NCBI RefSeq assembly: GCF_015714725.1
Contig: NZ_WBKM01000082.1
Span: 1 to 44,254 of the forward strand
DNA length: 44,254 bases
Reading direction: 5' to 3'
DNA from: Nostoc sp. WHI
Lineage (GTDB): Bacteria; Cyanobacteriota; Cyanobacteriia; Cyanobacteriales; Nostocaceae
Shown: piece after piece, positions 26,336-37,367 of the stretch
Layout: each line of letters opens with the position of its first letter
Position numbering within the stretch: position 1 is the first letter of the stretch
Position numbers and translations under genes: made by a program
Notes under the pieces: generated by a model
Database searches by the model: none
What the model was told of the DNA's origin: nothing
The model's input: only the letters and a program-made list of their open reading frames with translations

Positions 26336-26413
26336 CTACAGCGTGTTCTATCCCATATCTCATCCACTTGAAAACCGCTATAAGTATTCAACTAAACTCG
26401 ATATGACAATCTG

Positions 26414-27881
<1,468 letters not shown>

Positions 27882-27935
27882 GCATGGATGTAGTGTACCA
27901 CCTTGGTTATATCTAGGAGCAAGGGGGTTAAAAAT

Positions 27936-28163
27936 TTATGCTGTTTTTTCGGAGTCTGGCGATCGCTGCTGTTTCTGTTGAATAATGTCTAATATCGCCT
28001 GATGCATTTCCTCCGGTGTCATCGACGCGGGATAAATCTTAGATGGTGGTTTTGCCGTCAAACGATCTGCAAATGCGTAAAAAGCCTCTTGATCATCTTG
28101 GTGTGCAATGACGTAGGCGCGTAATTCTGCCTTGCTCATATCATCAAAGTTTGGTTTACTCAT
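27936..28163 (-). CDS. Small hypothetical protein (DUF6887-like)
   Basis: The 75-aa protein PNFDDMSKAELRAYVIAHQDDQEAFYAFADRLTA resembles a widespread cyanobacterial small-protein family that I recall as DUF6887, often found with a DUF6888 partner. No partner is evident: the ~190 bp upstream hold no intact ORF. Function unknown; a small regulatory or toxin-antitoxin-like role is only a possibility. Confidence 0.55.
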   Translation of the reverse strand: MSKPNFDDMSKAELRAYVIAHQDDQEAFYAFADRLTAKPPSKIYPASMTPEEMHQAILDIIQQKQQRSPDSEKTA

Positions 28164-28355
28164 AGATATTCCCAGCTACCATCACGACTAATCATAATTT
28201 CTATATTTTATAGTAATTGAATGGAGCCAAGGCGATATCATAGTCTGTTAATTTTGCTTAGTTTACAGCCGGAGACATCGCTGAGATTTATGGCTATTGG
28301 TGTGTAAACATCTTGTGCTTTACCAAGCTGCAACTCGAGCATCAGAAGGAAAAGA

Positions 28356-28796
28356 TTATTCGCAATATTTTCTAATTAGGGCTTGGGCATTTTCTCGTCG
28401 GTTTCCTGTAAATAAATTGAATATTACTTCTTCATCCTGAGAGTAAATATGCAATAATCCAAAGTCTTTAATCCGTGAATAAAGTAAGGGAACTGCTGCA
28501 AAAGCTAGTAAAGTTGCCTTTTTGCGATCGCGCTCTCTTGCTTCAGGATAATCATGATATGAAGATTGAAAATCTACAACTAAACAAGGTTTATAGTCAG
28601 AATTAGTGATCAGAGCGTCTACACTGGAGCTAAAGAAAAACTTTCTCAATTCCATATCAAGGTTGCTGTCTAGTTCACAAAATTGACATAAGCTAACCTG
28701 TGTGTGAATTTTATAATTTTCATCCACGCAGGTTTGCAAAAACTCTAGCATCCTTTCTTCATAAGCATTGACAAGTCTTTTTAGCTTGATAGTCAT
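28356..28796 (-). CDS. DUF2726-like (putative PD-(D/E)XK fold) protein
   Basis: This 146-aa protein follows the DUF2726 pattern: IHTQVSLCQFCELDSN, then VDALITNSDYKPCLVVDFQSSYHDYPEARERDRKKATLLAFAAVPLLY. The D...(V/I)DFQSS...RDxxK order is that of a Vsr/endonuclease-like fold, but the usual E of the (E/Q)xK site is D-F-Q here, so activity is uncertain. Its ATG overlaps the upstream gene's stop (TAATG), which indicates a coupled two-gene unit. Confidence 0.65.
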   Translation of the reverse strand: MTIKLKRLVNAYEERMLEFLQTCVDENYKIHTQVSLCQFCELDSNLDMELRKFFFSSSVDALITNSDYKPCLVVDFQSSYHDYPEARERDRKKATLLAFAAVPLLYSRIKDFGLLHIYSQDEEVIFNLFTGNRRENAQALIRKYCE

Positions 28797-29410
28797 TAAT
28801 ATTTCTCCATCATAATTTTGGCAAAGTAACTAATGAATTCTTCTAATACTTCCCTTGATTTGATATGTGCTTGCCAGGTATAAGGAAAAAGTTGATCCTC
28901 CTTTAGACTGATACAGAGTCCTCTCTCTTCCAAACCTGGATGTAGTTCGTATTCAACGTAATTAGCATGAAAATAACCTATAACTTCCTCTCCTAGAGAT
29001 AATCCTCCATCATCAGCTATTTCTTCTAAAAAAATCTCCGAATTACTGGGTAAAACCCAATAATTATCTACGTGATAATATGTATATTCATGCTCTATGT
29101 GTAAAGATAATAAAAATGGTTCCACTACTACACGAGGTAAAGAAATATATAAGCCATCTTTCCGTTGAGCTAAGACTAGTTGATAACGTTTAGTTCCCTT
29201 TATAGTAGGATTTTTAAGTTTATATCCTATATATTGAGATGTTCGCTTTTCCTCAAACATGTCATAAAAACCAAGTTTATCCAGCATACTAGTAGCCAAA
29301 GACATTAAATCTTCCCCGCCTTCAATCACCTGGATATTTGTTGAAACCAAACGAGGAACGCCGTTTTCTACCTCAAAACGCTGAATAACATCGTATATAA
29401 TTTTTGACAT
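28796..29410 (-). CDS. Hypothetical protein, coupled to the DUF2726-like gene
   Basis: About 204 aa from the ATG at 29410; an in-frame ATG at 29443 adds 11 residues and is also possible. It is acidic and soluble, with no domain I recognise (KIIYDVIQRFEVENGVPRLV...YIGYKLKNPTIKGTKRYQLVLAQRKDG). The TAATG junction with the DUF2726-like gene indicates joint translation and probably a shared function. Its partner's nuclease-like fold makes a defence or conflict role thinkable, but nothing in this protein demonstrates it. Confidence 0.65.
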   Translation of the reverse strand: MSKIIYDVIQRFEVENGVPRLVSTNIQVIEGGEDLMSLATSMLDKLGFYDMFEEKRTSQYIGYKLKNPTIKGTKRYQLVLAQRKDGLYISLPRVVVEPFLLSLHIEHEYTYYHVDNYWVLPSNSEIFLEEIADDGGLSLGEEVIGYFHANYVEYELHPGLEERGLCISLKEDQLFPYTWQAHIKSREVLEEFISYFAKIMMEKY

Positions 29411-29610
29411 GATTAATTCCCAAAAACCTTGGCTAAGGTTCATGGAAATAGTCTAACGCTTATTCTTAAATAATCCAATAGTCTTAGATAAGATTTTTAG
29501 ATTTTCTTGGAAGTGCTAATTCTACCTATAGTTTGATTGCTATACTAAAGGCGATCGCACCCCTGACACCCTTCAACCAAAAGCTTTTAACCACCAGTTA
29601 CTATGGAGCA

Positions 29611-29634
29611 ATGCCCAATGCCCAATGCCCAATG
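29611..29634. repeat. Heptanucleotide repeat atgccca x3 at a start codon
   Basis: Three tandem atgccca units run into atgacta. The ATGs in the array are candidate start codons for the pseudouridine synthase gene, so the repeat writes its N-terminus. Confidence 0.85.
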
Positions 29635-30252
29635 ACTAATCATTACCGCTATATTATTTTTTACAAACCCTATGGCGTTCTTAGCCAGTTTACAAAAGAT
29701 GCGCCTACACATAGCACGCTAAAAGATTATATTGATGTACCTGATGTGTATCCTGTGGGACGTTTGGACTGGGACAGTGAAGGGTTGCTGCTGTTGACGA
29801 ACGATGGACAATTGCAACATCGCCTGGCTCATCCGCGTTTTGGACATAAACGTACTTACTGGGTACAGGTAGAGCGAATTCCAGATGCAGATGCGATCAA
29901 AAAGTTGCAAACAGGTGTAGAAATTCAAGATTACCGCACTCAACCAGCAGAAATTAGGCTTTTAGCAGAAGAACCACAGCTACCTGAACGCACCCCGCCG
30001 ATTAGATTTCGCAAAAATGTACCGACAGCTTGGCTAGAAATGACCTTGACTGAGGGAAAAAATCGCCAAGTACGGCGGATGACTGCGGCTGTGGGGTTTC
30101 CGACTTTGCGACTGGTCAGGGTCAGCATAGGTCACTTACAATTAGATGACCTACAATTGGGTCAATGGCGTGACCTCACTGCATCAGAACTCAAATTTTT
30201 GCATAATTTCAATAAATCGAAAAGTTTTCCCCCAAAGGCGAATGCTCTTTAA
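29632..30252 (+). CDS. rRNA large-subunit pseudouridine synthase, RluE/RsuA type
   Basis: It isomerises a specific uridine to pseudouridine in rRNA; the compact architecture without an S4 domain resembles E. coli RluE. The product starts near [17 protein letters not shown] and has the catalytic [17 protein letters not shown] motif and the C-terminal [23 protein letters not shown] block. The start is uncertain: the family pattern favours the ATG at 29632 (206 aa). ATG 29611 lies in the heptamer array with a GGAG only two bases away, and upstream ATG/ATT codons would add an unconserved leader. Confidence 0.88.
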   Translation: MTNHYRYIIFYKPYGVLSQFTKDAPTHSTLKDYIDVPDVYPVGRLDWDSEGLLLLTNDGQLQHRLAHPRFGHKRTYWVQVERIPDADAIKKLQTGVEIQDYRTQPAEIRLLAEEPQLPERTPPIRFRKNVPTAWLEMTLTEGKNRQVRRMTAAVGFPTLRLVRVSIGHLQLDDLQLGQWRDLTASELKFLHNFNKSKSFPPKANAL

Positions 30253-30316
30253 CAGGAATTTGACTTTTGATGCTGAGTTGAATAAACAGTAAGTTTGGTT
30301 AGAGATGCTTAAAACT

Positions 30317-30766
30317 TTAGCTGTTAAACAATCGCTCTTTAGAGAATAATCTCAGTAACCCAGCAGTTCCCACGCCCCAAGCACCATTAACCAATAAACC
30401 TGTCACTATTCCCGCAAGTTTCCAGCCGCCGGCGATAGGCTGACCCTTAAGTGGTGCGACTACGAACCAAGCCACTAGCGTCGGGAAAATTGCACCAAAT
30501 AATAATGCTGCTAACCAATAGTTTTTATCATGTCGAAAGCGAGGCGCGAACGTTATCCAAATCAGTCCCCAAATCCCTCCCCAGAAAGCATTTGACCAAA
30601 TTTGCGGGATTCCCAATGGTTGTGTCGGTGTAGTTGAATAGGGGGCGCGAGGCGCGAAGTTCACTGCATGTAGCAGTGCCAACATGCCTTGATGAAATAG
30701 CAAAACAGATACAAAGCCTGCAATAAATGCTAAGGCAAATCGAGATAAAGTAGCTTTTTGAGTCAT
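30317..30766 (-). CDS. Small integral membrane protein, unknown function
   Basis: The 149-aa protein has about four hydrophobic spans (FALAFIAGFVSVLLFHQGML, AFWGGIWGLIWITF, AALLFGAIFPTLVAWFVV, IVTGLLVNGAWGVGTAGLL). The family is not recognised. It stands alone, convergent with the pseudouridine synthase gene. No catalytic motif was seen. Confidence 0.75.
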   Translation of the reverse strand: MTQKATLSRFALAFIAGFVSVLLFHQGMLALLHAVNFAPRAPYSTTPTQPLGIPQIWSNAFWGGIWGLIWITFAPRFRHDKNYWLAALLFGAIFPTLVAWFVVAPLKGQPIAGGWKLAGIVTGLLVNGAWGVGTAGLLRLFSKERLFNS

Positions 30767-31038
30767 TGCTTATATAAAAAGGTATTTATTTTCAGTTGCA
30801 GATATGACTTTAATAATTGGCATTTGCTGGATAATTTTCTCTGGAAGTCTTGCGGCTTTTAAATGCTAATTTATCATTGTTGGCTGTGAGACAGATGTAT
30901 CACTCTGCATTTTCTCGTAATCTGGCTCAAAAATCAAATCGGATTCCTATATTGTTCCAATCATTGACTTTCGAGCAGTTTACATAAACCCTTCCCCCTG
31001 CCTCTTCGTTTGAGATGTCGCAATTCGATCGCCCTGCG

Positions 31039-34000
31039 TTAATCCAGAGTGGGAGCCAAAATTGGTAAGGTAATGACAAATTCGGTTCCCTCACCGAGTG
31101 TAGAATTAACCACCACTGAACCGTTGTGTTTTTCTACTATAATTTGCTGGGCGATCGCTAATCCTAAACCCGTTCCTTTACCAACAGATTTAGTAGTAAA
31201 TAAATGGTCAAATATTTTTTGTTTAACTTGTTCATTCATCCCCATACCATTATCAGCAATTGCAACTTGAATTTGGTGATCTTTGACTGTGGTTTTAATG
31301 ATAATGCGGTTGGGATTGGCTTGAATTCCCTGAAAACTGCGTCCATTATTCGATTCTTCTAAGGCATCAATGGCATTCGCCAAAATATTCATGAATACCT
31401 GATTTAATTGGCCAGGGAAACATTCAATTTGGGGCAAATGACCATACTCAGTTATCACATCAATGGCGGGACGTTGTTCGTTGGCTTTGAGGCGATGTTT
31501 GAGAATCAAAATTGTACTATCAATGCCCTCGTGGATTTTAAACGGCACTTTGTAATCTTTATCAGCACGGGAGAAAGTCCGTAAACTAGTGCTGATATTT
31601 TTCAGGCGATCGCACGCCATCACCATCGCATCAATTACTTTGGGTAAATCTTCTAAACTATAATCCAGGTCGATTGACTCTGCATGATCAATTATTTCCT
31701 CGCTCGGTGATAGTACAGCTTCTTGATATAGCTTCAAGTGTTCAAAAATCTCAGCAATCGTAGGTTTCGCTTGTTTGAGACTTGCAGAAATAAAGCCCAA
31801 AGGATTATTCATTTCATGGGCAATCCCAGCAACTAAATTACCCAGTGCTGACATTTTCTCACTCTGAACAATTTGTAATTGCGCTTGTTGTAAATCTTCT
31901 AAAGCTGTTCCGAGTGCTTGAGATTTTTCTGTTACCGCTTCTTCAGCTTGTTTGCGATCGCTAATATTAATAGTTGTCCCAACTATGCGATAAACTTTGC
32001 CCGTTTCATTTTTTAATGGACTGAGTGTAGTTAACCACCAAGCTTTCTGGCCATTAATTGTTAGACATTCTTCATAGGTGATAGCTTTTCCGGTTTGGCA
32101 ACAATACAGATATTTTTGCTCCACTACTGCACCTTGATCAGCACCTATTACTTCTTGCGGAGTTTTACCCAACGCTTCCGAAGCAGATATACCAACTGCT
32201 AGTTCACAAGATTTACTCCATCCTGTGTACTCAAACCTACCATTATCTCGGACATCAGTCACAAAGATGAAACAGCCAACACCTTCGTAAATACTATTTA
32301 GGTACTTTCCTCGCTCTTGGAGATGACTATATAATTGGGCATTTTCCAAAGAAATCGCAGCTTGAGTACAAAGGAAATTTAAAACAGAAAGGCGATCGCT
32401 AGTAAAAACCCCTTGAGTTAAGCTATTTTCTAGGTAGAGAATTCCCACCAAATATCCTTGATTAATAATAGGGACACACAATACACTCTGTGGTTGATGT
32501 TTCAACATATATTCCCCAATTAAACCAGGAATATCTGTTTTGCAATTGTCTATAACAACTGTTTGTTGGGTATTTTTGACGTAATGGATAATATTTATAG
32601 GAATATCTTGACAATTGTCGAGTGATTGTGGGGTGAGGGTAGTTTGTATTTCCTCATGATTAATAAAAGTAATTGCTCTAACTTGCCAGGTATCAACAGG
32701 CACTCGCTTTAACTCCTGTAACCCCCGCACAGCAATGTCCTCCTCTTGGGGAAGAATTAGAACAGATTTTTTCGCGCCAGAGTTTTCGAGGATAATGCGA
32801 GTCAGACTAACAATCAGTTGATCTAATTCCAGAGAACTGGAAATAGCTTGAGCGGCTTTGAGGACAGAGGTAAAATCTAGGGTATCGGAAATGTTAGTGC
32901 TGTCAGTACTAGAAGTGTGAGTGGATGAAGAAGTCCCACAAAAGGCAATAGTTTCTAAGGGGGTGAGGTTGCTGCGTTGCTGTTGCAGGATGGGTTGGAG
33001 TAGTTGGGGATAGGTTTTTTCTAGGTGATTAACTTTGGCTTTTGCTCCCCAACGGGCATAGCAGTAGTAAGCTTCTTGCATATATGCTTGAGCTACCTTT
33101 TCTTTACCCCAGTTGAGGTAGAATTTAGCTGTGAGTTCGTTGGCTAGAGCTTCTTCTTGGATATAACCGTTAGCTTTGGCTCCCGCAATGGCGCGATCGT
33201 AATAATCAATTACCTGAGAATTTTTACCTAAAATCCGATATTTCTCTGCCTCTACTAAATAAAATTTATGCAGATGATTTTTTGGAGCATGATGTGCCCA
33301 TTTTTGCATCTTTTTCTGATTAGCAACTACATTTTTTAGAATGATTTTTTTCTCTGAATTAGTTGCACAAGGATACATTGCCAGCTTTGCTAAAGAGCTA
33401 TATAAATAAAATGGTGAAACAGCTAAAGCCCCAATTACACCGTCTAAATACTGTTCAGCCATTACTATATTGTCAACAGCTTGACGGTATTCTTGAAACA
33501 GATAACCAAGGATAATTTTGTTAAAATACAAGAAGAAGATAGCAGTTCTATCATTCGCTTGCTGATGCAATGGTAGCTGGATTTCTTCATTATATGCTTC
33601 TCCAATTAAGCAGTATGGGTTTTTAGATCGTCCTAGCAAATTGATCACAGCCTGCTGATATATCTCCATCCAATTAAGAATTGTTGCTTGCTTTACTTGA
33701 GCAATAGCATTACAGGAGAACTGCATTATTCGGTCAACCTCTATCAATTCTTTACCGCTCAGATATGAATAGTAGGCATATACATTTATAGAATGAGCAG
33801 CATATTCTAAATCTCCAGCTTCTATAGCAGTTTGATAATTATTGCTACAAGGCTGTAATATTTCTTTAACTGGTTTTTTCCAATGCATAATAAAGCAATT
33901 CACGATAATTACCGTTTTTGCTTTGTACTCTTTTTCATTCAATTTTGATAACAAATTTAAAGCAAGTTGACCAAATTCAAACCCAGCATCAATGTCTCCC

Positions 34001-36897
34001 AATTGCCCACATAAAATTAGCCCATAAAGAGCGTAGCCAAAAGTAGACACAGAAGTATTCCCGTATTTGACTGATAGATTAACCTGTTGAAATACTATTA
34101 GTGGTACTAATTCAGGAACAGCAAAATAAGCAGCCGAAAATGCATTTGCGAGGATACGCATTGCTGCCAGTTTACTAGTTTCAGTCATCAATGGCTGGTT
34201 GATTAAATCCTCAATTCGTTTCCCTCCTAACGCTAACTTAGTTTCTAATAGTCCACGCAAAATCTGCAATTGATTTGGCTTTTCGGGCAACCAAATCCCC
34301 AATAATTTAAGAACTTCTAGCGCTTGGCTTACTGCTGCTAATGGTTTGTTCTGTGCTATTAAAGCACTGATCTTGATTTCGTATATTTTTACTTTATCTA
34401 GTAGAGTTTTAGATTGTTGCAGCACCACATTAGCCCACTTATCCATCTGCTCAAAATTAGTGCTGAGGTACGCTATTTCTGATATTTCTATATATAAAGC
34501 TAGCGTCAAATTATACTGATGATGCCAGCTATCTGATGCTAACAATTCCAAGGCTACAGTTAAATATTTAAGTGCAGCACTATAGGCTGTAGAACCTTTG
34601 GCTTTACGTCCAGCTATCAAATTTAACTGCGCTAGTTGATCTCGTTCTAGTTGAAGAGTAATTAACGCCTCTCCAAAATTTAATTGATTAACAATCTCAA
34701 AAATTTTCCCTTCTTGCTCCTCTTGAGGAGTATTCCTTAAAAGTAGTTGACCAATTTTTAAGTGAGTGGACTGTTTTTTATCTTCTGGGATTAGAGAATA
34801 GGCAGCTTGCTGGATGCGATCGTGCAAAAATTTGTATGTAACAGTCTGAGCAATTTTTTGATTAACTGCTTGACTTTCTTGGCTGACGTAAAACTTATAA
34901 ACATCACTAATCGGTAAAATTAATCCTTCTTCCAAAGCTTTCCATAAATCAGCAGCCGTTTCAATTTCTAACGCTTCCGAGACAATTGCCAAAGTTGCTA
35001 AATCAAACTGATTGCCAATACAAGCAGCTAGCTGTAATACATTTTGAGTTAATTGTGGCAGTTTTCGTAATTGAAAACTCATAAACACAACAACATCATC
35101 TGTCAGTGCTTGCTGATTAACTTGGGTAATGTCACACTGCCAACAACCTAATTCAAAGTTAAATTGAATCAGCTTATCTTGATGTAATGCTTTCAGAAAT
35201 TGAGTAGTAAAAAATGGATTACCTTCGGTTTTCCGATATACCAATAATGAAAGAGTCCATGTCAGATTTTCTGCACATTTAAATGTGTCAGCAATTAACT
35301 GATTGACTCGCACTTGATTCAATGGTGCTAAAGTAATAGTGTTAATTTTGGCTGTTGTTTTTTCGATTTCATTCAAAGTCAACATTAATGGATGTGCCGG
35401 GTTGACTTCGTTATCACGGTAGGCACCAATTAGAAAAAGATGACCTGTATCAGCCATTAATAGCTGCATTAACTTTAGCGATGCCGAATCTGCCCATTGC
35501 AAATCATCTAAAAACATCACTAATGGATGTTCAGCAGTGGTAAAGACTTGGGTAAATTTCTGGAACAATAAATTAAATCTATTTTGTGATGTAGTTCCTG
35601 ATAACTCTGGAGCCGATGGTTGTTGACCAATAATTCTTGATAATTCGGGGATGACTTCCATAATCACCTGTCCATTTTCCCCAACAGCTGCTAATATTTG
35701 GCTTTTCCAGTGCTGGATTTGAGGATCACTTTCTGTTAACAATTGCCCCATTAAATCTCGGAATGCTTCTACAAAGGCACTGAAGGGAATATTTCGCTGA
35801 AATTGGTCAAATTTGCCTTTGATAAAGTAACCACGTTGCCGAACAATGGGTTTATGAACTTCGTTAACAACCGCAGTTTTACCAATACCCGAAAAACCTG
35901 CTACCAGCATCATTTCAGTTGCACCTAAGCTGACTCTTTCAAATGCTTGGAGTAGGGTTTCTATTTCTGTTTCTCTTCCATAGAGTTTATCAGGGATGCT
36001 GAAGCGATCGCACACATCTCGTTGGGCAATTGGGAAGCTCTTAATCACATCTGTTTCTTGGAGTTGATGCCAACAAGTTTCTAAATCATGCTTTAATCTC
36101 AATGCACTTTGATAGCGATCTTCAGCATTCTTTGCCATCAATTTGCTGACAATCTCCGAAATTACAGACGGGATTTGTGAGTTAATTTCATGTACCAAAG
36201 GAGCTGCTTTAGCAATATGACAATGCAATAACTCCATTGAGTCGCTTGATTGAAATGGTAATTCTCCTGTGAGTAATTCGTAGAAAGTTATACCTAAAGA
36301 ATAGAAGTCAGTCCGGTAATCAATCCCCCGATTCATTCTTCCTGTTTGTTCTGGGGAAATATAAGCGAGTGTCCCTTCTAACACATTGGTATTGATGAGG
36401 GTTTGAGTTTCTCGTGGTAATAGAGATGCGATACTAAAGTCAATTAATTTTACTTGTTTGGTTTCAGGATTGATTAAAATATTCGCGGGTTTAATATCTT
36501 TATGAATAATGTGATTTTGATATAGAATCTCTAAGGCGTTGCAAAGAGCGATCGCTAAAGGCAAAAATTCTTGTAAAGACTTTGGATGTAATGTTTCTAC
36601 ACAGGTGAAATAATCCTTTAAAGAAATTCCCCCAAAATCTTCCATTATCAATGCATAACCATTTTGGTAGGGTTCTAGGCTATAGATTTGGATGATTAGG
36701 GGTGAGTTGAGATTTTTGGCGATGGTGTACTGATTGTAAAAATGCACTAGTTCGTTAAAACTAGGATAAGGATTTTTTAGCAATTTAATGACTATAGGTA
36801 ATGAGTCTGCCTGTCTATGCCCTCGATAAACAAGGGTTCTGGAACCGTTGTAGAGTTGTTCGCTGAGATGATAGCCGGCAATATTTACTGTAATCAT
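31039..36897 (-). CDS. Giant Ser/Thr kinase - AAA ATPase - GAF - PAS - histidine kinase
   Basis: One protein of about 1950 aa. Residues ~1-275 form a Ser/Thr kinase domain with IIHKDIKPANIL (catalytic D138, counted from an in-frame GTG at 36909) and DFS in place of DFG. Residues ~305-600 form an AAA_16-type ATPase with P-loop GFSGIGKT (~338-345). A long helical, TPR-like region follows (~640-1300), then GAF (~1370-1530) and PAS (~1545-1670). HisKA has GIAHEMNNPLGF (H about 1698), and HATPase has NILANAIDAL, DNGMGM and GTGLGLAI. It is soluble, typical of the trifunctional signalling kinases of filamentous cyanobacteria. ATG 36897 is preferred. No response regulator is adjacent. Confidence 0.93.
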   Translation of the reverse strand: MITVNIAGYHLSEQLYNGSRTLVYRGHRQADSLPIVIKLLKNPYPSFNELVHFYNQYTIAKNLNSPLIIQIYSLEPYQNGYALIMEDFGGISLKDYFTCVETLHPKSLQEFLPLAIALCNALEILYQNHIIHKDIKPANILINPETKQVKLIDFSIASLLPRETQTLINTNVLEGTLAYISPEQTGRMNRGIDYRTDFYSLGITFYELLTGELPFQSSDSMELLHCHIAKAAPLVHEINSQIPSVISEIVSKLMAKNAEDRYQSALRLKHDLETCWHQLQETDVIKSFPIAQRDVCDRFSIPDKLYGRETEIETLLQAFERVSLGATEMMLVAGFSGIGKTAVVNEVHKPIVRQRGYFIKGKFDQFQRNIPFSAFVEAFRDLMGQLLTESDPQIQHWKSQILAAVGENGQVIMEVIPELSRIIGQQPSAPELSGTTSQNRFNLLFQKFTQVFTTAEHPLVMFLDDLQWADSASLKLMQLLMADTGHLFLIGAYRDNEVNPAHPLMLTLNEIEKTTAKINTITLAPLNQVRVNQLIADTFKCAENLTWTLSLLVYRKTEGNPFFTTQFLKALHQDKLIQFNFELGCWQCDITQVNQQALTDDVVVFMSFQLRKLPQLTQNVLQLAACIGNQFDLATLAIVSEALEIETAADLWKALEEGLILPISDVYKFYVSQESQAVNQKIAQTVTYKFLHDRIQQAAYSLIPEDKKQSTHLKIGQLLLRNTPQEEQEGKIFEIVNQLNFGEALITLQLERDQLAQLNLIAGRKAKGSTAYSAALKYLTVALELLASDSWHHQYNLTLALYIEISEIAYLSTNFEQMDKWANVVLQQSKTLLDKVKIYEIKISALIAQNKPLAAVSQALEVLKLLGIWLPEKPNQLQILRGLLETKLALGGKRIEDLINQPLMTETSKLAAMRILANAFSAAYFAVPELVPLIVFQQVNLSVKYGNTSVSTFGYALYGLILCGQLGDIDAGFEFGQLALNLLSKLNEKEYKAKTVIIVNCFIMHWKKPVKEILQPCSNNYQTAIEAGDLEYAAHSINVYAYYSYLSGKELIEVDRIMQFSCNAIAQVKQATILNWMEIYQQAVINLLGRSKNPYCLIGEAYNEEIQLPLHQQANDRTAIFFLYFNKIILGYLFQEYRQAVDNIVMAEQYLDGVIGALAVSPFYLYSSLAKLAMYPCATNSEKKIILKNVVANQKKMQKWAHHAPKNHLHKFYLVEAEKYRILGKNSQVIDYYDRAIAGAKANGYIQEEALANELTAKFYLNWGKEKVAQAYMQEAYYCYARWGAKAKVNHLEKTYPQLLQPILQQQRSNLTPLETIAFCGTSSSTHTSSTDSTNISDTLDFTSVLKAAQAISSSLELDQLIVSLTRIILENSGAKKSVLILPQEEDIAVRGLQELKRVPVDTWQVRAITFINHEEIQTTLTPQSLDNCQDIPINIIHYVKNTQQTVVIDNCKTDIPGLIGEYMLKHQPQSVLCVPIINQGYLVGILYLENSLTQGVFTSDRLSVLNFLCTQAAISLENAQLYSHLQERGKYLNSIYEGVGCFIFVTDVRDNGRFEYTGWSKSCELAVGISASEALGKTPQEVIGADQGAVVEQKYLYCCQTGKAITYEECLTINGQKAWWLTTLSPLKNETGKVYRIVGTTINISDRKQAEEAVTEKSQALGTALEDLQQAQLQIVQSEKMSALGNLVAGIAHEMNNPLGFISASLKQAKPTIAEIFEHLKLYQEAVLSPSEEIIDHAESIDLDYSLEDLPKVIDAMVMACDRLKNISTSLRTFSRADKDYKVPFKIHEGIDSTILILKHRLKANEQRPAIDVITEYGHLPQIECFPGQLNQVFMNILANAIDALEESNNGRSFQGIQANPNRIIIKTTVKDHQIQVAIADNGMGMNEQVKQKIFDHLFTTKSVGKGTGLGLAIAQQIIVEKHNGSVVVNSTLGEGTEFVITLPILAPTLD

Positions 36898-36909
36898 TAT
36901 TTTACCCAC

Positions 36910-37192
36910 TAAATCTTAACAATTTCTGTACTTAGTGTTCCCAAATAAATGACACAATTATCTTTCTCGTACCACACCAATTCTAAATTTGGCGCTCTAG
37001 GAAGAATTTGCACGATCTGCGTCTCATTGCCCAACCACTCTTACTATTTTGGTTTATTTATCCCTGGATATATATTTTCCCCAATTCTAATTTATTGCTG
37101 GGATTCAATTAATTAGTGAAATGAATCAATTTAAACCTTGTTATGCTTCTGGATAATTTCACTTAGTTACTACTTGCTAACGCCGGAGAGTG
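36910..37192. other. Intergenic stretch between the giant kinase and the crtR-derived repeat
   Basis: AT-rich, with no convincing gene on either strand. It should contain the promoters for the kinase (minus) and the toxin-antitoxin-like gene (plus), but no clear hexamers stand out. A 56-codon ORF from 36948 on plus begins MTQLSF by coincidence with the 2.3-kb cassette and is not otherwise similar. Confidence 0.5.
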
Positions 37193-37296
37193 GATGAACT
37201 AAGTGGTAATTCTGTCCCATAATCAGGATATTAAGAACTGGGTTAGGATAGACGCGAGCATTTTTTCAGCGATCGCGCTCGGCAAAAGGACGATGG
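37193..37296 (+). repeat. 104-bp duplicate of an internal crtR segment
   Basis: It matches 38114-38217 in crtR over 104 bp with three mismatches and no gaps, in the same orientation on the plus strand, so it is antisense to crtR. It lies just upstream of the toxin-antitoxin-like gene and would be part of its 5' leader. An ORF through it in frame with the downstream gene is fortuitous. Confidence 0.95.
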
Positions 37297-37367
37297 AATA
37301 TATACTGACATTTCCGAGACGACGAGAGCTAGGATCGGAATTAGTTTGTTGTACACATGGTAGCTAT

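Noticed and set aside
28164..28355. Possible partner (DUF6888) gene upstream of the DUF6887-like gene
   Set aside because: Translation of both strands gave only short, stop-interrupted frames with no recognisable similarity.
36948..37118. Fourth copy of the MTQLSS cassette start
   Set aside because: Only the first few codons resemble it; the rest does not align and there is no shared leader.
37203..37367. N-terminal extension of the DUF433-DUF5615 protein
   Set aside because: It is the translated crtR-derived repeat plus unrelated DNA; family similarity starts at the ATG at 37368.
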